Shown piece by piece: positions 54,264 to 63,600 of a stretch of 64,000 bases of DNA. The stretch comes from Strigamia acuminata. Lineage: Eukaryota > Arthropoda > Chilopoda > Geophilomorpha > Linotaeniidae. The notes under the pieces are model-generated. The model searched no databases. It had not been told where the DNA came from and saw nothing but the letters and a program-made list of their open reading frames with translations. Position 1 is the first letter of the stretch. The number at the start of each line of letters is the position of its first letter. The stretch covers positions 4,092,001 through 4,156,000 of the forward strand of contig OX442322.1 of the NCBI GenBank assembly GCA_949358305.1. The letters run 5' to 3'. A program made the translations under genes and the position numbers.

Positions 54264-55904
54264 ATGGTAAGCGTAAATAAACTAGGAGACGATTATCGTC
54301 TTAACGCAGTGCATAAATTGGGCAAACGTCAACGTCGAGAAGTAGATGAGGTTCTCGCAGATCACGTTGGTTACGATGCATTATCCGATCTAGAAAAAAA
54401 AATTTTTGACGAGATCACAAAGACTAAAAATGCCCTGAAAGCTGCTTGCGATTCTATAATTAACGATTTGAACGCATTAAAACGTACCGTACAAGATCAA
54501 GCTACTAAGCTAACGGGGCAAGGCGAAGGAATTGATACGGAGGGTATTGATAAACTCAAAAATGATATTGCCTATGCTACTATAAAATATGGAACGTTGG
54601 AACAAGATTTGATTAAGAAAATTAAAGAATTAGAAGCGAACATTAAGATATTAGTAGATAATGCGACTGCTTCCGGTGGTGTAGAAGTTGACGAAAAACA
54701 AATAAGCGCATTAGAAATCAAAATCAAAGACTTGATAAATGACGTTAAATCCGAGTTGGAATCTGCGATCGAAGATTTAAAGACTGGGTTGGAGACGTTG
54801 ACTAATAGCTTAATCCAGAATAAAACCGATTATGATACAAAAATAAACGAAGCATTGGATGAAGTAGAAACCAAAATCCAGAACTTAGACGTGGACAAAA
54901 TCAGAACCAACATCGAGACATCAAATGACAAGATAAAACAAGCACAGGATGATATAAAAAAGTTAGAAAAAAGTGTGGAAAATGAGGTTAAAGCCTTGCA
55001 AACCAAAATCAAAGCTTTACCCGCAAAATTTGGTGTTAGTAGCGAAAGTACGGAAGACTTAAAAACCAAAATTGAAGCGGCGAAAGCGGAGCTAGACACA
55101 GTCAGTACTGCCATTCAAAAAGATCTGGACGAGACTAAACTTAAATTAAACGAGTACGTAGACGAAAATTCCGTAAAGTCAGATAAAATGCAAACGAGCG
55201 TCAACGAGGTTACCGATAAAATCAAATTAGCCAACGAACAAATAATAACGTTGCAGGAAAACATGTTGTCCATTTTGACATCCGTTCAAGAAGAAATATC
55301 AAAAATTAGCGCAATTCCGAGCGTTGACGAATCAAGTTTTGCTCCGGCTGCTTTGGCCGGCACTGTCGATACGGTAGAAGCCACGTTAAATTCTAACATC
55401 GAAGCGAACAAAATAGAAGTTAATAAGAAATTGACGGAATTAGAAGACAAAATATCAAATCTAAATATTCCCGAAGTAGAAGAACAGGCCGATTTAGTGC
55501 TAGGGTTCGTACATTCGCAACGGACCGATTGGTTTTTGAAGGTGTCCGAAGAATGGAAATTATTTGCACATAATGGGAGGTTTTATACTCCTCATTACGG
55601 GCATATAACGCGAATCAGTTTATACATGTATGCTACTACAGCAGAATACACAGTAATACCTAACGAGTTTGAGTTTATCTTGTCTATTAACGGGCATGGT
55701 CGAACGTTCCATATTCCACGTACAGATGTTACAAAAACACCACGTAAAATGCCGGTATGTTTTAGAACGTACAATTTAGAGAAAAAAGTAGATTTTGATG
55801 ATAACGATCACATTAGAATATCTACTGTCACCGATTGGAGTCCGGAAATAAAAGTTTTCGCCCTCGTGTATTGCAGATTCGATCGTAGTAAATGGGACGA
55901 TTAA
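54264..55904 (+). CDS. Long coiled-coil, fibre-like virion protein
   Basis: 546 intact codons from an ATG behind A7. Residues about 1-40 are a basic N-terminus (KLGKRQRREVDEVLADHVGY). About 45-410 are almost entirely Lys/Glu/Asp/Leu/Ile heptad sequence (LEANIKILVDNA, VETKIQNLDVDKIRTNIE), predicting a long parallel coiled coil. The last 130 residues (from about ADLVLGFVHSQRTDW) are rich in aromatic and beta-type sequence (KLFAHNGRFYTPHYGHITR, EFILSINGHGRTFHI), like a globular head. This stalk-plus-head plan suggests a trimeric spike or fibre analogous in shape to adenovirus fibres, but without recognised homology. It is at the end of the plus-strand virion block, 16 bp from convergent PolB. 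Confidence 0.6.
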   Translation: MVSVNKLGDDYRLNAVHKLGKRQRREVDEVLADHVGYDALSDLEKKIFDEITKTKNALKAACDSIINDLNALKRTVQDQATKLTGQGEGIDTEGIDKLKNDIAYATIKYGTLEQDLIKKIKELEANIKILVDNATASGGVEVDEKQISALEIKIKDLINDVKSELESAIEDLKTGLETLTNSLIQNKTDYDTKINEALDEVETKIQNLDVDKIRTNIETSNDKIKQAQDDIKKLEKSVENEVKALQTKIKALPAKFGVSSESTEDLKTKIEAAKAELDTVSTAIQKDLDETKLKLNEYVDENSVKSDKMQTSVNEVTDKIKLANEQIITLQENMLSILTSVQEEISKISAIPSVDESSFAPAALAGTVDTVEATLNSNIEANKIEVNKKLTELEDKISNLNIPEVEEQADLVLGFVHSQRTDWFLKVSEEWKLFAHNGRFYTPHYGHITRISLYMYATTAEYTVIPNEFEFILSINGHGRTFHIPRTDVTKTPRKMPVCFRTYNLEKKVDFDDNDHIRISTVTDWSPEIKVFALVYCRFDRSKWDD

Positions 55905-55920
55905 ACTAACCATCGTCATA

Positions 55921-58900
55921 TTAATCCTCCGCCGAGCTTACGTATCCATAAGCCAAAGTATGAATACAATCATCTAATATCACTCGTTTCTTGTCTTTCG
56001 CCGACAATGCCAATTTGTCCACCTTGACCGTTGTGAGATCGTGCAGTTTTGATTTGATCGTTTCAAATTTCAATCTGTGGGCCTCCCGTTCACCGAACAA
56101 TATCTTCTTATACGCCTCCAAGTCCAGCTCTTGCTCCACGACAGCCTTCTTTATGCCTTTACATCGCATGCTCGTTTTCCCGTTCACGTTATAAGCGTAA
56201 CATTTGGCTCTTAGCCCTACAAACTCTTCTATCGGCTCGCCGGCAGTCTCGTCTTTGAAGCATCCTATGACACGCCTGTTTCTGCCATCGGGTGGGTGGT
56301 AATTAGACAGATCCATCACTTGTGGTATTTCTTCTCTGAAGAACGAGTAGACTGACGGAGCTTCTATTTTGTACATCAAACTATCCGTATCTGTCATCAG
56401 CAATCTCAGCTTGTCTGAGAATTTTTTTTTCATGACGTTGTAATGAAAGTCGTAGAGCAAGCATTTAGACAAGTCCAGGATAGTTAAACCGCTGTAAATA
56501 GGTTTGTCTAACGTCAATTCCAGCTTTCGGCGTTCAACCAACACCAGTTTTTCGTTTAATTTTTTTTTTTCTTTGAAACCGACGTGGTTGACGTGAGTAT
56601 TCAAGTCTTTTGCATTGTTTACCAGATAAAATTGTCTATATTTCCTCACATCTTCTAGAGTTTTTCCAAATACGGAATTGTTAGCTAATTTCGCCAATTC
56701 CTGCTCAAAATCACTGGTAGCTGACTTCCGTTTCTCAATATTCAATTCGATATACTTGGCCAGCCACGGTTTTTGCTCAAACGTCAGCACTCTTTTTATT
56801 TTCATCAACGTCATGCCCAGGGACAAGTACAATTGCAGAGCTCTGTAATGCAGAATGTAATTACAACGACCTTGCAAATGCGGGATTAATCTGGGAGAAG
56901 TGTCATCCCCAGAACGTATCATTTCCGGAGCCAAAGGCAAACAATTGTGGGACGAATGCAGTTCTTGCGGATATCCCAAATCCACTTCCAAGATGCATCC
57001 CATCGTATCGTTCTCTCCCATTTTTAAAATCCGTTCTTGTGTCCATTCGGCTACATTATCGTCGAAGGCAAACTTGCCAACTGGTAGCGGTTTGCTCATT
57101 GCCCAGGAATACATGGAATTCGCATCCAAATAGACGATGTAACTCTCTGGTTTCTCGCAATCGTATCCCGATGCCAGAAGAGGATTATTGGCTTTGGCGT
57201 AGCGTTGACTGATAGTGGCAACACCGCCTCTTATTCCTTGTTCGACAAACATGTACATATCTGGATCAGACAGAAGCTCCAATTTAACTTCGGTGATGAG
57301 CAGCGCAGCGTCCCAAGAAAGACTTGGAAACGTGATGTAATGACAGGGGTCTAGCTTGTAGTGATTTAAACACATTTTTCTGAACTGTTCGAATATATCC
57401 GCCAACAACAGAGTGTCGGTCTTCAGATACAAATCGTGATATTCGCCCATGTTTTTAATTCCGAACGTTTTCCAAACTAACTGGGCATATTGGTATTCGT
57501 CGTCGGTTATGTTCTCAAATTCTTCTTTCGGCGGAAGTTTATCTTCTTGAAATTTTGACCAACCGGTCATATATCTGTAAGGGTACACTCCTTTCCTCAA
57601 CAGAAGATCAATTTCCTCGCCTTTAAACTCGCTTCGAAAGACAGCGAACTGCGACTTCTTCTTTAGATTTTTTGCCAAATTGGATAAACTGCTCGCGAGA
57701 AATTGGAAACTATCCATGAATTTTAACGTTACGACTTGTTTTGGATCATCACCGGTCTTGATTTTCAACGTGAACGATTTGTATAATTCCGAGTTTTCGG
57801 CGATCATCGTCACTTTTTCTGACGCGACGGTCAAATGCGGCAATATTAGATGAAAATCATACTTTTTCCCATTATGGAAAATTATAGGCACAGATTTCCG
57901 CCAATGGTAGTTGAGGTTACAATTAGCGTGTGCGGCCCCACGAAACTTTCCGGTGAAATGGTTATGATCCAAGACTTTTGTCAAGCCTTTTAATTCTTCC
58001 AAGAATTCATCACCGCATAAGTAACACGTTGTTGCATTTCTATAGGCGATCCATTGAAGCGAAGTCATCGTTTTGGAATTGAATTGTTTATGTTCCAATT
58101 CGGAAAATTGCTGAACCACGGCTTTAATTTCCGCACGCAACGATTGCAAAAAATGATCGACGGCATCCGGACCTCTATATAGCTGTAACGGTCTGGAATA
58201 AGCTTCATTCTCAGTGCACACTACTTTAAACGAATAACCGCACGGCTCGTGAGAATTAATGATTATCGAATGTAAAGTGGGTTCGCTCTCCGCATCAGGT
58301 ACTAAGAATGCCTCGAAATCGGCGTAACAAACGTACGGTAAAGGATATTTTTTTTTCTCACTTTTGAACGTACAGATAGCTCCTTCGTCGGGACATTTAG
58401 TGCTGCAGGCTTTATATTTCCCGCAGTATCGTTTATGCCTAACGAGCACTATGGCACTGGAAAACCCGTTCATACAGTTCATGCAATAATACCGCTTATG
58501 TTTATTGCCGGCGCTCAAGAGTCGTGAGAAATCCCTGATCCACATGTAATGATTTTGTTTCTTCAGTAGGTTAATAGTGATAAGGCGGTTTGTCAGAATA
58601 TCTACTTTAATCGGAACAATGCGGGACTTGGGCAGCAACTCGAATACATTAATGTTCAAACTTACATTCTGTCTTTCGAACGTAAGCACTTCTTTCGGCC
58701 CCACGGGAAAAACTAGCCCTTCGAGATTGAGTTTATTCATAAACTGTTCGTAATAATCCGCTCTGCAAACATGAACGGGGGCTGGATACAAGGCAGCTAA
58801 TACAGACCATAAAAAACTTTTTTGATCCGAGTTCTGGACATTTACAACGGCCTTTTTTTTCTGCAGACATTCGTCCAGTTCCTGATACGACGATTTTTCG

Positions 58901-59937
58901 GGAACGGAGTGGAATATCGACGCATGTTTGTCTCTTCCCACGCAGCTCTTGAATTGGTTATCGCAGTAGTGACACGGAAAATAACCCAGCAACCGTTTTG
59001 GATCCCTCACAAGTCCGTAGCTATTCTTTCCGTAGAAGAATAGATCTACGTGATGTTTCCTGTTTCTGTGAACGGTAACGTATCTTTCCACGCGATCGCC
59101 ATTGCAATAATAAATAGTTACTTCGATATCGGGATTCTGCGACTGGAATTTTTCTAGGTTTCTGTAAGGCAGCGGAAATTCTAAGCCTTGCAAGTTCAAT
59201 TCGTGCTCATACTTCAAGTAATTAGATATGCGTTCGGCATTAATAGCTACCGGATGTAAAGATGCAAGAATGGCCCAAACAAAAGACTTTCGCAAATCCA
59301 TTTTAAAAGTCAAAACCGCTTTCTTATTGCGAATGACGGCCGATAAATCAATATTCAAACCCAATGGAAAGAAGATGGCATCTTTGCCCCATTCACCTTT
59401 CTGTTTTAAAATATCAAAATCAATTTTAAGAGCCTCTACACATACTAAACAGAAATAGTCGTGAGTTTCTACATATTCAGCACTTTCTTCGGCCAGTTGC
59501 CTCGCAGCCAAATCCAAAATTGGATCAACATCATCCGTTAACATCACGAACGGCCCGGCCCGGTACCAAAAAAGAGCTGGCGACAATTTCACGGAATGCC
59601 GATATCTCAATTGCATCATAACACTCACTTTGCACGAATTCATGTCGGCTGCAACTTCCGCCACCAAAGCACGGATATTTGGAGCGGCATCTTTAATCAC
59701 ATCTTCTATTTCACAAATTTCATCGAAATTGACCATGTACTCGCGCGATTGTCCATCAAAGATACCTTTATGAAGATAATACGGAACTGAGATAATCTTC
59801 TCAAAATCTTTATATTCGCCGCATTTCTTCAAAAGTTGATCCAAACCGACATTAAACTTGAAAGCCCTAGATAAATCGCCCCTTTTTCTTTTTCCTTTTA
59901 AAAACTCGACACATTTTCTGAATATGTATCTATTCAT
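55921..59937 (-). CDS. Protein-primed DNA polymerase B
   Basis: 1,338 codons from the ATG at 59937 (MNRYIFRKCVEFLKGKRKRG). The N-terminal third has two repeats of a roughly 160-residue module, each beginning KSFVWAILASLHP / KSFLWSVLAALYP and ending in a Cys/His finger (CHYCDNQFKS, about 325; CMNCMNGFSS, about 492). Around 636-670 lies CYLCGDEF ... VLDHNHFTGKFRGAAHANC, an endonuclease VII-like HNH motif. The polymerase follows: exonuclease (FHNGKKYDFHLILPHL), motif A (YLDANSMYSWAM, about 939), motif B (LANNSVFGKT, about 1086), motif C (MTDTDSLMY, about 1182). All key residues are present. It replicates the element by protein priming. No lesions. Confidence 0.94.
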   Translation of the reverse strand: MNRYIFRKCVEFLKGKRKRGDLSRAFKFNVGLDQLLKKCGEYKDFEKIISVPYYLHKGIFDGQSREYMVNFDEICEIEDVIKDAAPNIRALVAEVAADMNSCKVSVMMQLRYRHSVKLSPALFWYRAGPFVMLTDDVDPILDLAARQLAEESAEYVETHDYFCLVCVEALKIDFDILKQKGEWGKDAIFFPLGLNIDLSAVIRNKKAVLTFKMDLRKSFVWAILASLHPVAINAERISNYLKYEHELNLQGLEFPLPYRNLEKFQSQNPDIEVTIYYCNGDRVERYVTVHRNRKHHVDLFFYGKNSYGLVRDPKRLLGYFPCHYCDNQFKSCVGRDKHASIFHSVPEKSSYQELDECLQKKKAVVNVQNSDQKSFLWSVLAALYPAPVHVCRADYYEQFMNKLNLEGLVFPVGPKEVLTFERQNVSLNINVFELLPKSRIVPIKVDILTNRLITINLLKKQNHYMWIRDFSRLLSAGNKHKRYYCMNCMNGFSSAIVLVRHKRYCGKYKACSTKCPDEGAICTFKSEKKKYPLPYVCYADFEAFLVPDAESEPTLHSIIINSHEPCGYSFKVVCTENEAYSRPLQLYRGPDAVDHFLQSLRAEIKAVVQQFSELEHKQFNSKTMTSLQWIAYRNATTCYLCGDEFLEELKGLTKVLDHNHFTGKFRGAAHANCNLNYHWRKSVPIIFHNGKKYDFHLILPHLTVASEKVTMIAENSELYKSFTLKIKTGDDPKQVVTLKFMDSFQFLASSLSNLAKNLKKKSQFAVFRSEFKGEEIDLLLRKGVYPYRYMTGWSKFQEDKLPPKEEFENITDDEYQYAQLVWKTFGIKNMGEYHDLYLKTDTLLLADIFEQFRKMCLNHYKLDPCHYITFPSLSWDAALLITEVKLELLSDPDMYMFVEQGIRGGVATISQRYAKANNPLLASGYDCEKPESYIVYLDANSMYSWAMSKPLPVGKFAFDDNVAEWTQERILKMGENDTMGCILEVDLGYPQELHSSHNCLPLAPEMIRSGDDTSPRLIPHLQGRCNYILHYRALQLYLSLGMTLMKIKRVLTFEQKPWLAKYIELNIEKRKSATSDFEQELAKLANNSVFGKTLEDVRKYRQFYLVNNAKDLNTHVNHVGFKEKKKLNEKLVLVERRKLELTLDKPIYSGLTILDLSKCLLYDFHYNVMKKKFSDKLRLLMTDTDSLMYKIEAPSVYSFFREEIPQVMDLSNYHPPDGRNRRVIGCFKDETAGEPIEEFVGLRAKCYAYNVNGKTSMRCKGIKKAVVEQELDLEAYKKILFGEREAHRLKFETIKSKLHDLTTVKVDKLALSAKDKKRVILDDCIHTLAYGYVSSAED

Positions 59938-60033
59938 TCTGAGCACAGAATGAATCTAAATCATTATCCTTTTTTATATAAAAGAAAAATTAATTAAAAA
60001 AAAAAGGAAAATTGATTAAGAATGAAACATACT
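59938..60033 (-). promoter_or_regulatory. PolB upstream region
   Basis: On the minus strand CTTTTATATAAAAAAGG lies about 35 bp upstream of the ATG and looks like a TATA element. Poly-A/T runs follow. The Polinton right end should be beyond this, but Gypsy-3 starts at about 60034. Confidence 0.4.
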
Positions 60034-60188
60034 TGTGTGATATGTTGTGTATTAATCACGCCAGATGGCGTTAATGTATTATAGTTTATGTGTACCATTA
60101 AAAGGGGGCACTAGTTGTTGTTTTCTACACTGTAATGGCGTCCTCATGTTATTTCATCAGCCTCCAGATTTAAGCATCTAACAACACA
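60034..60188 (+). repeat. Gypsy-3 5' LTR (short)
   Basis: TGTGTGATATG...CAACACA, about 155 bp, ending right at the primer site. The exact first base is uncertain (60034 or 60036) because the second LTR is not in the window. It contains 'cacgccagatggcgt', a short palindrome. Confidence 0.6.
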
Positions 60189-60200
60189 TGGTGGCAGCGG
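60189..60200 (+). other. Primer-binding site, tRNA-Leu
   Basis: TGGTGGCAGCGG is complementary to the last 12 nt (CCGCTGCCACCA) of a eukaryotic tRNA-Leu. The LTR terminates directly before it. Confidence 0.7.
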
Positions 60201-60603
60201 AAATCACACTGGAAATTGGTTGGAAATATCAACTGGGTGGAGATACGTCAATAAGGACGGTAAGCCATACAAAATTCAGACATTTGGGACCGAAAACGAC
60301 GTGCGATCGTGAGCAACAAGTGCGACGTTGATGCGCGAGCTCGAGCACGCCGATTATTTGCCGAGTATTCTTCGAGATTCGTCTATTTTCGTCAATTTTC
60401 GACAATTTTCGTCTGTAGAAGCTGGCAAATGTGCCTTTTGTTTGAAGAAGACAAGGAATTGAGTCCTTCCTCATCATTAAGCCCATACTAAACGACCAAG
60501 AGGAGGAGAAGGAAGTGAAAAAGGAATTTTAGCCTTACTCATCATTGAGCCCATACTAGAGGACCAAGAGGAGGAGAAGGAAGAGAAAAACATTCCACAA
60601 ATA
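60201..60603 (+). other. Gypsy-3 leader
   Basis: Includes a 60-bp direct repeat: 'cctcatcattaagcccatactaaacgaccaagaggaggagaagg' (from about 60468) recurs slightly altered from about 60537 ('ctcatcattgagcccatactagaggaccaagaggaggag'). The gag-pol frame is open from 60481 but has no ATG before 60604. Confidence 0.6.
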
Positions 60604-63600
60604 ATGGCAAAAGTGGAGCACAGCATTTGCAAACCACCAGATGAATTTGACTTCAAGAATGCTGCAGATTGGCCAAGATGGATTGCCAGATTTGAGTTGT
60701 TTCGCTCCATGGTGGATTTGGACACACAGCCAGGCAAAAAGCAAGTGGCTTCACTCCTTTACCACATGGGGGACACAGCAAATGACATTTACACATCATT
60801 TAAATTGGCGGATCCAGACAAGCACGATTATGCAAAAGTGAAGGCAGCTTTTGAGGCAAAATTTGTTACGACAACAAACGTGATTTATGAGCGAGCCATG
60901 TTCTACAACCGCCAGCAAAAGGACGGTGAAACAATGGACGAATACATCACGGCATTGCACACAGCGGCCAAGCACTGCAAATTTGATGCATTGTACGACG
61001 AGTTTATCCGCGATAAGATCGTGAATGGCATCCGGGACAAGGCGATGGCAAAGAAGCTTCAGCTTCAAAGCAACTTGACATTGGCGAAGGCAATCGAGAT
61101 GACAAAACAGTCTGAACAGGTCAATTCGCAGTCGAAAACATTGCTGGAAGCGTCATCGACCAATAAGTCCGTGGATCGAGTTGACTCCAAGAAGGTGCAA
61201 CGATCCAACTTCTGGAAAAGGAAGACAGAACGGCCAGACGACAGCGGGAAATCGAGCAAACCGGACGGCGGTCCCAAGACACAGCCGAAGAATGCATCGA
61301 AAAACTCGAGTAATTGCGGCAGATGTGGCGGCGGATTCCATCCGATGAAGGATTGCCCAGCAACGAGGCTGACATGTCACAAATGCAATCGCAAAGGTCA
61401 TTATGCGAGGGTTTGTCGAAGTGCAGCGGTTCAAGGGGTCGATGAAGCGACGGATGCTTACATTGAATCAGTCAATGGAGTTGCCAGTCGACAGGGAAGA
61501 TGGCATGTGTCGGTCGAGATCAGGAACGCAAGAATCACATTCAAGGCAGATTCCGGCGCCGAAACGACATGTATTCCCGAGGAAGTCTACATGGACTATT
61601 TTTCCGATAAAAAATTACGGAAACCCGAGCTGAACTTGCACAATGCGACCAAAGGAAAAATGGAAACATTAGGAATGTTATGGGAGAAAATCGAGTACCG
61701 AGGACGGTCGAAATTAACAGCGATCTACGTCGTTCGAGGTTTGATGCAGCCATTACTAGATGGCGATACCTGCGAAGAGTTGGACATCATCAGACGTTGC
61801 GGAGTTGATGCAGTGAAAACGGAGAAGACACCAAAGATGTCATTCGATCCGAAGACGGCTTACCCGAAGCTATTCAGCGGTTTGGGGCGCGTCGAAATAC
61901 CGTACAAAATACGACTGAAACCTGATGCAAGTCCATATGCGTTAATGACACCTCGAAGAGTTCCGATTCCTCTACTAAACGAGATAAAAGCAAACCTCGA
62001 CAAGATGGTATTATTGGGAGTAATAGAACGGGTAGAAGAACCAACAGATTGGTGTTCTGGGCTGGTTTTGGCACCGAAGCCCGACGGATCGATTCGCATG
62101 TGCGTGGATTATGTGAGGCTTAATCGCTACGTGATGCGAGAAACACATCCGATGCCCGTTACTGAGAACGTGTTGGATCGGCTTGGGAAAGCAAAGTATT
62201 TTTCAAAGCTCGACGCCAATCATGGCTTTTGGCAGTGTCAGTTGGATGCCGAATCACGGCTGTTGACAACATTCATCACTCCATTTGGCCGATACATGTT
62301 CAAGAGGCTTCCTTTCGGCATAAATGCAGCACCTGAATTCTTTCAGAAGAGAATGAGCGAAATTCTCGAAGGATTGGAAGGCAAGCAAGTCAACGTTGAT
62401 GACATATTGGTTTATGGCGACACCATCGAGGAACATGATAGACGTTTACGTGCAGTACTCCAACGCTTGCTAGAAGCGGGAATAACGTTGAACGTAGCGA
62501 AATGCGAGTTCGGGAAAACCAAGATAAAATTCCTGGGACACATCATTGATCAAGCCGGAGTTCATGTCGATGACGACCGGATTGTTGCCATTAGACAAAT
62601 GGGCAAACCCGAAAATGTGTCGGAATTACGAAGTCTACTGGGTTCAGTCAATTACCTGGGTAGATTCATCCCGAATTTGGCGACAAAAGCACACCCGTTG
62701 AATGAACTATTGGGCGGCAAGAATGAATTCCGATGGGGGACGCAGCAAGAAGCAGCGTTTGACGCCATTAAAGAGGAATTATCAAAGGCCCCAACATTAG
62801 CGTGGTTCGATCCTACGAGAGAGACAGTGATCACAGCAGATGCGTCTTCATACGGAGTCGGTGCAGTGCTTAAACAAAAGCAAAAAGACGGCAAATTCAG
62901 GCCGATTGCCTACGCGAGTAAAACCTTAACGAAATGTCAGAAGAATTGGGCACAGATAGAGAAAGAGGGATATGCTCTCGTATGGGCATGTGAGAGGTTC
63001 AAGAACTTCATCATTGGAATTCCCGTCTGTCTGGAAACTGACCACAAGCCGTTAGTACCCATCTTAATGACAAAGGAACTTGACGAGATCACTCCGAAAT
63101 TGCAACGAATGCGACTTCGACTTCAGCGATACTGCTACACGGTCAAGCACATTCCAGGCAAGGAGTTAGGCGCGGCTGATGTTTTGTCAAGGCGTCCATT
63201 GCCGGACACTGAAGAAGATGGCGACATTGAGCAACGACTCGAGGGTTGCGTGACTGCATATGTGCAGCTGATTACCAAGCATCTTCAAGCGACTGACCAA
63301 CGCTTGGGTGAAATCATTGATGTCCAGAATAGGGATCCGATTTGCATCAAGCTTCGGCAGTTCAGTCAACATGGATGGCCAGTCAAAGATCAATTACCAC
63401 AAGGGTTAGGGGATTTTTGGCAATACCGAGATGAGATAGCCATAGAAGAAGGCCTACTCATGAAAGGGTCAAGAATTGTGATCCCAGCGGAATTACGTGA
63501 ATTCATATTGGACAAGATCCACACGGGACACTTAGGAATCACAAAATGTCGAGCCAGGGCAAGGTCTGCGGTTTGGTGGCCAGGGATTTCGAGGGACGTT

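Larger units (their letters stand above)
46860..59937. mobile_element. Maverick/Polinton (virus-like DNA transposon), body
   Basis: Thirteen kilobases carrying the hallmark Polinton set: DDE integrase, protein-primed PolB, packaging ATPase, adenain-like protease and minor and major capsid proteins, plus a zinc-ribbon/PLA2-like pair, a DUF8207-like protein, a basic hydrophobic protein and a fibre-like protein. Gene order: PRO-1, INT, PLA2 and Zn-ribbon on minus; ATPase through fibre on plus; PolB on minus, converging on the fibre gene. Genes are tightly packed, often overlapping or a few bases apart. Lesions are few (TGA at 49799, frame break at 48578-48590). Terminal inverted repeats and the 6-bp target duplication were not found; Gypsy-3 begins about 100 bp right of PolB. 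Coding capacity suggests self-synthesis, integration and virion assembly. Confidence 0.93.
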
